Source of the DNA: Planctomycetia bacterium
Lineage (GTDB): Bacteria > Planctomycetota > Phycisphaerae > Phycisphaerales > SM1A02
Length of the DNA stretch: 64,000 bases
Assembly (NCBI GenBank): GCA_005799475.1
Contig: SYGQ01000010.1
Location: 6,412 to 70,411 of the forward strand
Direction: 5' to 3'
The notes below the pieces were generated by a model. That model made no database searches, was not told where the DNA came from, and was given only the letters and a program-made list of their open reading frames with translations. How positions within the stretch are numbered: position 1 is the first letter of the stretch; every line of letters starts with the position of its first letter. Both the position numbers and the translations under genes were made by a program. Below are positions 49,545 to 58,640 of this stretch, piece after piece.

Positions 49545-52142
49545 ATGAATCCATACAAGAACCTCGTTGCGAGCGCGGCGGCTGCATGGCTCGCCATGCC
49601 CGTCTTGCTTGATGGCGCAGCGATGGCGCAGGGCGACGCAGGGAGCGGGATCCCCCCCGCCGCCGAGCGTCAGTTCCGCAAGGATCGTCGTCCGGTGGAC
49701 ATGAGCGAGATGGTGCTGCTCAATGTCAAGGGCACCAAGGTGGAGGAGTTCTTCGGGTTCATCGTCGAGTGCACCGGCAAGGCCGTCATCCCGCGCTCGG
49801 ACCAGCTTCGCAACGCGACCATCAATGTCCTGAGCGACAAGCCGGTCACGCGCCTGAAGGCACTCGAACTCATCTTCCAGGCGTTCCGGCTCAACGACAT
49901 CGTCGTCGTGGAGACCGACGAGCTCATCATGATCGATGTCATGACGAACATGAACAAGCTCCTCCCCGGGCTCGTCCTTGGACCTTCGGTCGATGTCCTT
50001 GGCCTCGAAGAGACCGGGCAGATCTGCATCAAAGTGTTCCAGATCGAGAACACGAGGGCGCAGTCGATCTACGACCGCCTGATCACATCGAATCCCGACT
50101 ACGCGAAGCTCGATGTCGATGTGAACTCGAACCAGATCATTCTCGAGGGCGATGTCGGACTCGCGAAGCGCTGCCAAGAGCTCATCGACATCCTTGATGT
50201 CGGGCCCTTCGCGGACACGCGCACTGAAACCTTCCGCATCCGGTACGCGGATGCGCAGGTCATTTCGGACTCCATCACCGCGATTTTCTCCGGCTCTTCG
50301 GCGTCAGGGACGGCGCGAACGGGCGCGGCCCGAGGCCAGCAGCGACCGGGCCAGAATGCGCCGCAAGCCGCGCAGCAGGGAACCGCTGAGGCGCCGCCGT
50401 TGGTGGTCACTGTGCTCCCGGCCACCAACTCGGTCACGGTGCGCACGACGCCCGACATGCTCAGGTCGATCGCGGATCTGATCGCCACAGCGTGGGACAT
50501 CCCGCCCACCAAGGGCGGTGCGATCTTCAAGGCCTACGACCTCAAGTTCACCGACCCGCTGAAGGTGCGCGACCTCCTCCAGTCGCTCCTTGAGGCCGGG
50601 GGCGGCTCTGGCGGCGCTGGCCGCAGCCGTGGCGGGGCGACTCGGTTGGCGGGTGGTGGTGGTGGTGGTGGTGGCGAGTCGGGTGCCGATGTCGCGGTCG
50701 CCAACATTTTCAAGATCGAGGCCTATCCAGACTCGAACCGGCTCGTCATTCTGACGAAGACCCCAGACAACTTCGTGTGGCTCGACGCGCTCATGGCCGA
50801 AATCGACACGCCGCTCGAGGTGGGCATGCCGACCAATGTGCAGCTGAAGTATGCGAGCGCAGTGAGTGTGGCCGAGATCGTCAACGCGCTTCTTGCCGAG
50901 AGCGGATCCGGTTCCGGTATCACTGCGCCCGAGGAAGGCGTCGAAGACCCATCGTCAAGTTTCGATGCGCAGGGCGCCACTGACTCATCCAACACAGGCG
51001 GCACAGGCTCGGGCTCGGGCGGCGGCGGGTCACAGGGCACGATCGAGTTCCCATGGCAGAACGCTCGCGGCGGCGCTGGCGGGGCAGAGACGACTGAAGT
51101 GAGCGCGGTCATCGGGAAGAGCCGAGTGGTTCCCAATGCGAATCAGAACTCGCTTCTCGTCCTGGCGACGCCGGAAATCGAAGCCGCGGTGCTCAGGCTT
51201 ATCGACGAACTCGACCAGCCTGGCCGTCAGGTGATGATCTCGAGTGTCCTCGCTGAGGTGGAACTGGGGGACCAGTTCGCGATGGGCATCAAGTTCGGAC
51301 CCTCGGGAACAGTGTCACCGGTCAATCCAAACAATGCCGTCGCCATCGACACCACCGTTGAGGGCACGAAGGATGGTCTTTTCCCCGAGCAATTCAATAC
51401 CTTCACCTTTGCGTTCGGTCTCGACGCCACGGTCATCCTGCAGGCGCTGCAGCGAGACACAAGCGTCCGCATCCTGCAACAGCCGCGCGTCTTCACGACG
51501 GACAACAAGGAAGCACAGTTCTTTGCCGGCGACGATGTCCCCTTCTTGACTGGCACGACGACAGGCGGCACGACCGGTGGCGGCACCTCGTCGAGTTTCA
51601 ACCAGATTCCTGTCGGCATCGGCCTCAATGTGCGCCCGCGCATCACGAAGGAGCGAAATGTGGCGATGGAAATCAAGGTCCTCCTCTCCAATGTGAACAC
51701 CGCCTCGCCGCTCAATGTCGGCGGATCCGGCAACCCAACCATCTCGCGGCGATCGACCAATACCAATGTGACGATCAAGAACAACCAGACGATCGTCATC
51801 AGCGGCGTTCGGGTCGAAAGCCAACAGAAGGAGAAGAATGGGTTCCCCATCCTTGGCAGCGTCCCGATCCTCGACCTCTTCTTCTCCAACCAGAGCGATG
51901 TGAAGGCCAGCAAGGAACTGTTGATCTTCATCACGCCAACTGTGGTCGACAATCCCGACGAGAACGACACGAACTTCAACGCCGACGAGCGCGAGCGACT
52001 CGATGTGCTCTCGAAGCCGCTGAGCAAGGAGTCGGAGGATCTCGTCGAGAAGAATCGACTGCTGTTGCCGGAAAAACCCGGCGGCGAACCGGTCAATCCG
52101 CTCGCACCCATCGAGCCCAACATCACACCCAACGGCCGGTGA
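49545..52142 (+). CDS. gspD: T2SS secretin GspD
   Basis: Outer-membrane secretin channel, 865 aa. Signal peptide MNPYKNLVASAAAAWLAMPV with AMAQ cleavage; N0 domain (FIVECTGKAVIPRSDQLRNA), then N1-N3 domains with FRIRYADAQVISDSITAIFS and NVQLKYASAVSVAEIVNALL. Gly/Ser-rich loops interrupt N2 and N3. The secretin core has GRQVMISSVLAEVELGDQF, the VRILQQPRVFTTDN segment, VGIGLNVRPRI and the signature TIVISGVRVESQ with FPILGSVPILDLFF and LLIFITPTVVDNP. ATG 49545 is chosen; the signal peptide agrees. There is a gap of 67 bp before it and a one-base overlap with the next gene. Confidence 0.95.
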   Translation: MNPYKNLVASAAAAWLAMPVLLDGAAMAQGDAGSGIPPAAERQFRKDRRPVDMSEMVLLNVKGTKVEEFFGFIVECTGKAVIPRSDQLRNATINVLSDKPVTRLKALELIFQAFRLNDIVVVETDELIMIDVMTNMNKLLPGLVLGPSVDVLGLEETGQICIKVFQIENTRAQSIYDRLITSNPDYAKLDVDVNSNQIILEGDVGLAKRCQELIDILDVGPFADTRTETFRIRYADAQVISDSITAIFSGSSASGTARTGAARGQQRPGQNAPQAAQQGTAEAPPLVVTVLPATNSVTVRTTPDMLRSIADLIATAWDIPPTKGGAIFKAYDLKFTDPLKVRDLLQSLLEAGGGSGGAGRSRGGATRLAGGGGGGGGESGADVAVANIFKIEAYPDSNRLVILTKTPDNFVWLDALMAEIDTPLEVGMPTNVQLKYASAVSVAEIVNALLAESGSGSGITAPEEGVEDPSSSFDAQGATDSSNTGGTGSGSGGGGSQGTIEFPWQNARGGAGGAETTEVSAVIGKSRVVPNANQNSLLVLATPEIEAAVLRLIDELDQPGRQVMISSVLAEVELGDQFAMGIKFGPSGTVSPVNPNNAVAIDTTVEGTKDGLFPEQFNTFTFAFGLDATVILQALQRDTSVRILQQPRVFTTDNKEAQFFAGDDVPFLTGTTTGGTTGGGTSSSFNQIPVGIGLNVRPRITKERNVAMEIKVLLSNVNTASPLNVGGSGNPTISRRSTNTNVTIKNNQTIVISGVRVESQQKEKNGFPILGSVPILDLFFSNQSDVKASKELLIFITPTVVDNPDENDTNFNADERERLDVLSKPLSKESEDLVEKNRLLLPEKPGGEPVNPLAPIEPNITPNGR

Positions 52143-53307
52143 TGATCGTCGCCCGCGCGACGGTGGCAGCGGCGCTGTTGGCACTCGCAGGATGCCAGCG
52201 ACCCACGCCTGGGCCGCTCGTTGTCAGACTGCCCGAAGGGACGACCGCCGTTGCGCCAATCCCAGCGCAACCCGGAGTGAGCCAGGAAGCGGTCTTCTCA
52301 CTCAAGCGCCTCGGAGAGGTGCCGTACGACGGATTCTCGCTGCCGCTCGTGTCGCCTGACGGTTCGATGGCTGCGATCCAGAGTGCGAACTCGGCCCAGT
52401 GGCCGATCCTCCTTGGGGAGGGCGCTGGCACCCCGCTTGCGAAGGTGACCATCGTGCCCCTCCACGCCAGTGGTCTTGCCCCGCTCACCGAGGCCGATGG
52501 AGCGTCGCTCCTGCTCGGGCGCTCGGTGGACGCTGCGGGATTCCTCGTGGAGGCGCCGCAAGCTGATGGGTCGAGGTGGATTGGGAAGGTCGCGTGGACC
52601 GGTGGCGCTCCCGCGTGGCTCGTTCGGGACGACTTCATCAACGCCCATGCTTCAGCATCCTCGACGGGACTCCTCGCATGGTCCCGTCGCGCGCGCGAAG
52701 GCACTGGCTTCTCGTTGGCGATCGCGCCCATTGTGGAGGGTTCGTGCGGTCCCGTCTGCATGGTGGAGTCTGTCCGTGGCGCGAGTTGGCATGCGCCGAC
52801 ATTCTCGGGGGATGGACGAACGCTCTACGCGCTACGACTCGACGACGGTGTGCTGGCCGCGTGCGCGTTTCCGGTTGTCGATGGACGGATTGAGACGCCG
52901 TCTGCCACGATGGAGTTGTCAGCGCGCGCGGATGCGCGCACGGCCTACCAGACGCTCACGGCGCTCCGGTGCGCTCGAACCACGCGGGGAAGTCTCGCGC
53001 TGCATCATCCCAGGTTTGCGCGCATGGCGATTTGGGACGCGGATGAAAACTCCGTGGCGTTGGCGAGTCCGGGCAGCGTCGCCCTGGCGGATCTGCAGGA
53101 CGGGCGCTTGCTCTGCACAAGTGCGACCCGGCTCGCGATCGAACCCTCGCCATCGCGATCCAAGGCGACCGAGGCGTCGGTCGCTCTCGCGCTTCTTGAT
53201 GCGGTCTGGATTCCAGTCAGTCTGGCGCCTGATGGCACCGTGCTGATTGTCCACCCCATCGCAGGACACCTAGAATTCGCCGAGTTCCGGCTCGCGCGAT
53301 CCACGCC

Positions 53308-53311
<4 letters not shown>
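52142..53311 (+). CDS. Predicted lipoprotein, possibly TolB-like propeller
   Basis: A 389-aa protein beginning MIVARATVAAALLALAGCQRP: a lipobox (LAGC, Cys18) predicts an outer-membrane or inner-membrane lipoprotein. The sequence contains repeated SPDG/SGDG turns (PLVSPDGSMAAIQS, APTFSGDGRTLYALRL, APDGTVLIVHP) typical of TolB/WD40-like blades, but no recognised domain. As last gene of the T2SS operon, overlapping the gspD stop by one base, it may be a secretin pilotin or accessory lipoprotein, which is inference. It overlaps the convergent acidic-protein gene by 4 bp. Confidence 0.75.
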
Positions 53312-53910
<599 letters not shown>

Positions 53911-53961
53911 GGAAGCGCGGGGAGTATTCCCGCGGTCGCTTGCCTTGTCAACCCCTCCCAC

Positions 53962-56900
53962 TCAGGGCAATGGGACCGCCAGCGTGGACTGTGGGCCGCC
54001 CAGGAGCACCCATCCGTCGACGAGCTGTGCTCGGTCGAGTCGACCGTCGTGGAGGTCGACCTGAACCGGCGGCCCCATGATCCGTCCCCCCTCGTCCCAG
54101 CCGAAGCGGTGGATGAGCGCGCTAGCGGCCTGGCGCCCGAGTCCGAACTCCCTCGCTTCCTCAAGCCCTTCCCCCTGCTCGATCGCGACAATAGCACACG
54201 CGGAAGGAAGGACATCCTCTATGCGCCGCGCGCCGTGAAGCGCCACCGAGCCCGACTCAGCCCCGTTGAGCCCAAAGAGATCGATTCCGTTGTTCGTCCA
54301 TGTGACGATCGTGCCGCCCATTCGAATCCATCGGCGGGTCGGGTCCGGAGCACGCCCCTGTCCCGTGGACACGAAGGCGTCTGGCAACGGAAGTCCGCTC
54401 AATGGGTTCAAGACACTTGTTCGCCCGGTGGCATCGCTGACGACGAGGTGCTGACCGAGCCGGTCGGCCGAGACCGTCGACCTTGTGCTTGGCGCCATCA
54501 CGAACCACTGGATCCCCGCGGACGAGCCCGTCAGTTGCCACCGCCCAACACCGCGCGTTGTCCCGAAGGCGACCGCCCCAGGTTCGACTGCGCGCACCCA
54601 GCGCAGCGGCTCGTCATTGGGAACCCGGACCTCCGCCATCACTGTGCCGGTGCGACGATCGAGCGCGACGAGCCACGATGCCTGCTCGTCGTGCGAGGCA
54701 CGAACACCACCGAGCAGGACGATGGTTTCGGAGGCATCGGCACAGTCGACCTGCTCGATCACGCGAGCGCGATTCCAGAGCCGCTCGCTGTCGCGCAGGG
54801 AGAACGAGGCGGTCCAGCCATCCGCGCGAACGCCGACGAGGTCCGTGGCCCCCGGGAAGAGCACGCATTCGCTCCGTGAGTAAGAGGGCTGCCGACCCGT
54901 CACGGCCATGGCGACATCGTCAAGCCGCCACAGCGCCTGCCCGTCAGCGTCGATGGCCGCGACATCGACGGTCTCACGATCGGCCTGTTCCACCACCAGC
55001 GTGGCCGTTGGCGTGGCGGCGACGAACCTGACATCACCCAAGAGCGGCACTGTCCACCTCGGAGTGAGGTCGGGTGGATCCAGTCTCGTCAGTGTCCGGT
55101 CGGCGATCAGGTAGGCATGCCGTCCCAAGGCGGGTCCCCCCGCGACTTCGCGCACGGGTGCGAGAATGCCGCGAAGGAGCCGCGCCGACGACGGCGCGGA
55201 CTCCCCGAGACTGGCGCATCCGACTCGCGGGCGCGGCGTTCCCTGCACAAGTGCCATCGAGGGCGTGCGGGCGAGCACGGCCGAGAGGCGCTCCGAACCG
55301 AGTGATCGCAGCGACGGATCGAACCCAGACAAGATGCAGCGGTCAAGGAGTTGCGCCCGCGTCCACGGAAGTTGAGCCGCTTCGAGAAGCGGAAGCGTCG
55401 CGTCGAGGACCGTCGTGACCGATGCGGCATCCCCGAGGGCGATCGCACTCGCGATCGCGGCATCGACGCGGCCGGCGAATTCTGCGAGAGTGCCCGCCGA
55501 GAGGGCGGCCTGTGCGGCGCCGATCCAGAGTCGCGCGGCATCGTGGGTCCCCGCCGCCATCGCGGCACCGACGACCGGATCGGCTGAAGAGCCGGTCGCC
55601 TCGCGCTGCGGCATGATCACCGATCCGGGGTGTGCGCGCTCCATCGCAATGAGTCGATTGGTGGCCGCGTGGCCTCCACTTTCGAGAAGCAGCCCAGTGC
55701 CGTCCAGTGTCGACATGGGCACCAGCGCGAGCGACGCCGGCTGCTCGGTCAGGAGTGCCTGCCACGCACGGGCCGCCGCGTGGTGCCGATCGCTCTGGGC
55801 CAGCCAGTCGCCCTGTGCGAGCAGCGCGATCGCTCGCTCCTCCGGGGAGACCCCCGCGGTCACGATCGCTTCGAAGAGGCTGTCGGAGGTGTTCCGCGAA
55901 AGGAGCGTTGAACGGGCCGCCTCGATGAGAAGGTCGGCGAGGCGTCCTCGGCGATCTTCGTCGTGCGACACCGCGAGCAGCGTCCCCGACGCGTCCGCGC
56001 AAGCCCTCGAAAGAAGATCCCCGTCACCGGAACGCAACGCGAACTCGATCAGGCCGACGACCGCGTCGGGGTCGTTGGGGCTCTTCCGCAGCGCTTCCAC
56101 CAGAATCCGCTGCGCGCGATTGGCATCCATGAACGCTTCGACCGCGCCGCTCGTTGCGGCCGCAACGATCCCTTCGCTCGCGACAACATTCGACGGGCCG
56201 CGACAGGCGATTCGCATCGCGGTCGTGCCATCGTCGGCGTTCACAACGATGGCGTCACGAAGGAACGGCACGATGAGCGCAGGCCGGCCACTCGCGAGCC
56301 ATCCCGACTGCACGCGACCGCGGATCCCTGCCGTGCCGGTCGCCGCGAGGATGGCCTCATTCTCGTCGGGCGCCACGGAGCTCTGGAGGGCAAGTCGCCA
56401 GAGTGGGGTGCGAAGATCGTTGACATCGAATGCGACGAGCCCATCGCCCACAGCAAAGATGCGTCCGCCGTCGCGGTCGGGCAAGAAGTAGCGCGGCTTT
56501 CCCCAGAGCGTTCCAGAGCCGGTCGGCATCGAGTCGAGTTCGCTGCCGGTGTGCGCATCGAGCAGTTGCACCGCGTCGCCCCCGGGAGAGAGTGTGACGA
56601 GACCGCGCGAACACATGCAGACGCCGCCGAGTTCCCACGGCAGGTTCTCCTGCGGCGTGTCGCGCACGGGCACTGGATCTCGACGCAACCACCGCACGCG
56701 CCCGTTGGCCGGATCAAGGCACAGCGTCGTTCCCGCGCCAGTGGCAACATAGGCCCAACCATCACTCACAACCGGAGTGGTGAACGGACGGGCGCCGCCA
56801 ATGCGGATGCCCGGCGCGGCACCCGCGGGTGTCACGAAGCGGAGTTCGCCTGTTTCCAACGAAAGGCCGAAGACCGACGAGACGGTCTCTGTCCGCGCGG

Positions 56901-58140
56901 TGACCTTTCGCCCAAGGACGATCACCGTATCCGCAGCGACCGTCGGCGCGCCGTAGAAGAAGACGCCGGAAAGCTCGGAATGTTCGCGAAGTCTCTCGGA
57001 CCCAAACTCCCATAGTCGAACGCCACTCTCGAGATCGACGCACACGACGCGTCCGCCCCCACTGCGCTCGGTCGCGAGCGCATGCCCGGAGAGCGCAAGA
57101 ACGCGGCCGGTGTGGACGGTGACCGCAAGGAGGTCCCCCGCCTGAGCGTCTGCCCTAGGCGAGTTCGGTGCCCCCATGAACTGATACCAACGAGGCTGGT
57201 GCGAGTATGCGTCGAAGGCGCGGAGCACATAGCCCTCGTTGACAAGGACGGTCGAACCCGCGATCGTTGGAAGCGACACCAGGAGCCGTCCTGACAGGAG
57301 GCCGCCCTCGAGGCCGCCAGCACCCATGCCGCCCTCGTCCACCGACGCACGCAGGCGTGAATAGAGCGAGTTGTCCAGCGGTTCGCTCCAGAGTCGCACG
57401 ATGTCGGGCGGGAGTTCGCCAAGCGCCGCCGGGCGTAGCGGATCGGCGCTCGTTCCCCCGCGCGTCACGCGTGGCGCACAGGCGTCGGTGAGTCTTGGCG
57501 CGAGCGCGACGAGCGTGGGATCAGCAGATGTTCGCAACGATGCAAGGACGCGATCGACTTCCGCGCGATTCCCGAGTCCCGCCGCCGCGAGAGCGCGCAG
57601 CGTGGCCACAAGTGCCGGATCGGCCGTCGAGACATCAGGATGCGTGGCGATGGAGTCGACGAGACGCTCGGCCGCGGCGAAGCGCACCTCATCGACACAC
57701 CGTTGCGCCTGGCGCAGGCACGCGCGCAATCCGGCTGGCGTCAGGAAACGGCTCTCAATAATGAGATCGTCCTGGCCGAGCGCCTCCATGCGATCGGCTT
57801 CGCCCGCCTGTGTCGCTCGGTAGCGAGAAAGCACATCCGGGTGTGCCGAAAGAAACGCGAGCGTCCGAGTGCGTGCCTCAATGAAGCGATCCAACTCTCC
57901 TGGAACGCGGACGAGTTTGCTCCCGAACTCCACAAGCACGCGGTTGGCGAGGCGCGCCGACTCCCCGGGATTGTTCGCGGCCTGGTCCTCCGCCTGCGCC
58001 AGCAACTGCTCAGCGCTCGGAGAGTCGTCGACGGCGACGACGGCACGATCTTGCGCGAGCGCGGACAGCGTGAGCGAAACCGTGCACCCTGCCGCGATCC
58101 ACAGGACCTGAACGAACGCACTCTTCGCCACGCTTCGCAC
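53962..58140 (-). CDS. Large PQQ-type beta-propeller exported protein
   Basis: A 1392-aa protein with an N-terminal export signal (helix about 8-29). Residues 40-220 are helical, TPR-like (LLAQAEDQAANNPGESARLANRVL). A PQQ-like propeller occupies roughly 260-640 with repeats of the kind VVCVDLESGVRLWEFGSE, LDPANGRVRWLRRD and TPLWRLAL. A helical middle follows, and a second propeller-like part (about 1000-1390, VAAIDADGQALWRLDD, LVALDRRTGTVMAEV) ends it. A membrane-anchored or periplasmic scaffold is likely; enzymatic PQQ-binding residues were not identified. GTG 58140 has TAGCAT 8 nt upstream; the acidic gene follows. Confidence 0.82.
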   Translation of the reverse strand: MRSVAKSAFVQVLWIAAGCTVSLTLSALAQDRAVVAVDDSPSAEQLLAQAEDQAANNPGESARLANRVLVEFGSKLVRVPGELDRFIEARTRTLAFLSAHPDVLSRYRATQAGEADRMEALGQDDLIIESRFLTPAGLRACLRQAQRCVDEVRFAAAERLVDSIATHPDVSTADPALVATLRALAAAGLGNRAEVDRVLASLRTSADPTLVALAPRLTDACAPRVTRGGTSADPLRPAALGELPPDIVRLWSEPLDNSLYSRLRASVDEGGMGAGGLEGGLLSGRLLVSLPTIAGSTVLVNEGYVLRAFDAYSHQPRWYQFMGAPNSPRADAQAGDLLAVTVHTGRVLALSGHALATERSGGGRVVCVDLESGVRLWEFGSERLREHSELSGVFFYGAPTVAADTVIVLGRKVTARTETVSSVFGLSLETGELRFVTPAGAAPGIRIGGARPFTTPVVSDGWAYVATGAGTTLCLDPANGRVRWLRRDPVPVRDTPQENLPWELGGVCMCSRGLVTLSPGGDAVQLLDAHTGSELDSMPTGSGTLWGKPRYFLPDRDGGRIFAVGDGLVAFDVNDLRTPLWRLALQSSVAPDENEAILAATGTAGIRGRVQSGWLASGRPALIVPFLRDAIVVNADDGTTAMRIACRGPSNVVASEGIVAAATSGAVEAFMDANRAQRILVEALRKSPNDPDAVVGLIEFALRSGDGDLLSRACADASGTLLAVSHDEDRRGRLADLLIEAARSTLLSRNTSDSLFEAIVTAGVSPEERAIALLAQGDWLAQSDRHHAAARAWQALLTEQPASLALVPMSTLDGTGLLLESGGHAATNRLIAMERAHPGSVIMPQREATGSSADPVVGAAMAAGTHDAARLWIGAAQAALSAGTLAEFAGRVDAAIASAIALGDAASVTTVLDATLPLLEAAQLPWTRAQLLDRCILSGFDPSLRSLGSERLSAVLARTPSMALVQGTPRPRVGCASLGESAPSSARLLRGILAPVREVAGGPALGRHAYLIADRTLTRLDPPDLTPRWTVPLLGDVRFVAATPTATLVVEQADRETVDVAAIDADGQALWRLDDVAMAVTGRQPSYSRSECVLFPGATDLVGVRADGWTASFSLRDSERLWNRARVIEQVDCADASETIVLLGGVRASHDEQASWLVALDRRTGTVMAEVRVPNDEPLRWVRAVEPGAVAFGTTRGVGRWQLTGSSAGIQWFVMAPSTRSTVSADRLGQHLVVSDATGRTSVLNPLSGLPLPDAFVSTGQGRAPDPTRRWIRMGGTIVTWTNNGIDLFGLNGAESGSVALHGARRIEDVLPSACAIVAIEQGEGLEEAREFGLGRQAASALIHRFGWDEGGRIMGPPVQVDLHDGRLDRAQLVDGWVLLGGPQSTLAVPLP

Positions 58141-58148
58141 GACGCCCC

Positions 58149-58154
58149 ATGCTA
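58149..58154 (-). promoter_or_regulatory. Candidate leaderless -10 box for the PQQ-propeller gene
   Basis: TAGCAT on the minus strand, 8 nt before the GTG at 58140. The divergent lipoprotein box lies 12 bp away on the other side. Confidence 0.4.
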
Positions 58155-58166
58155 TGGATTGGGGTA

Positions 58167-58172
58167 TAGATT
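58167..58172 (+). promoter_or_regulatory. Candidate leaderless -10 box for the small lipoprotein
   Basis: TAGATT with GCGCCC (6 nt) before ATG 58179. The upstream TATAGA (58165-58170) overlaps it and is an alternative register. No Shine-Dalgarno. Confidence 0.5.
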
Positions 58173-58178
58173 GCGCCC

Positions 58179-58640
58179 ATGATCCGCACGACGGCTGTCG
58201 CTCTCATCGCCCTTGTGGGATGCCAGAGCGATCCCGAGATTCGCGTGGAAGCGGTCGACCTCGTCGCCCGTGGCGAGCACGCGGACGAGTACTCCATCCA
58301 GTTGGAGTTGTTCAACCCGTGGCCGCAGCCACTCGTTCTGGATCGTTGGCAGTACGAGTTCGCATCCGACGCTGGCGTCTGGAGCACCGAGTGGGTCGCG
58401 AGCCGCACGCTGCCCCCGCGGAGCTACACGATGGACTCGCTTCCCGTCGTTCTCCGCCACGAAGGATCGTCGGCACAGATCAGTTCGTGGCGCGTCCATG
58501 GGACGCTTCGTTATCTCCTTCCCGGGCAACTTGCGGAAACGCTCTTCGATCTCGGTGTCAGTCGGCCGAGCGTCGACTTCGCTGGCTCGGGGGTGTCAAC
58601 CCAGGCGGGTCCCGAAGCGAAGGCTGTGGAGAGCCGATAG
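58179..58640 (+). CDS. Small predicted lipoprotein, possibly LEA14/WHy-like
   Basis: A 153-aa protein with signal MIRTTAVALIALVGCQ (lipobox LVGC, Cys15). The mature part, about 100 residues, has the look of an LEA14/WHy beta-sandwich (EIRVEAVDLVARGEHADEYS, then LELFNPWPQPLVLDRWQYEF and LPPRSYTMDSLPVVL), but the similarity is weak. The 3' end overlaps the convergent polyphosphate kinase gene by 83 bp. It shares a 38-bp divergent promoter region with the PQQ-propeller gene. Confidence 0.72.
   Translation: MIRTTAVALIALVGCQSDPEIRVEAVDLVARGEHADEYSIQLELFNPWPQPLVLDRWQYEFASDAGVWSTEWVASRTLPPRSYTMDSLPVVLRHEGSSAQISSWRVHGTLRYLLPGQLAETLFDLGVSRPSVDFAGSGVSTQAGPEAKAVESR

Noticed and set aside
50641..50690. 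GGT/GGC run in gspD as a possible phase-variable tract
   Set aside because: It is a short in-frame Gly linker in the secretin; changes would alter only linker length, and no repeat unit is long enough to stand out.
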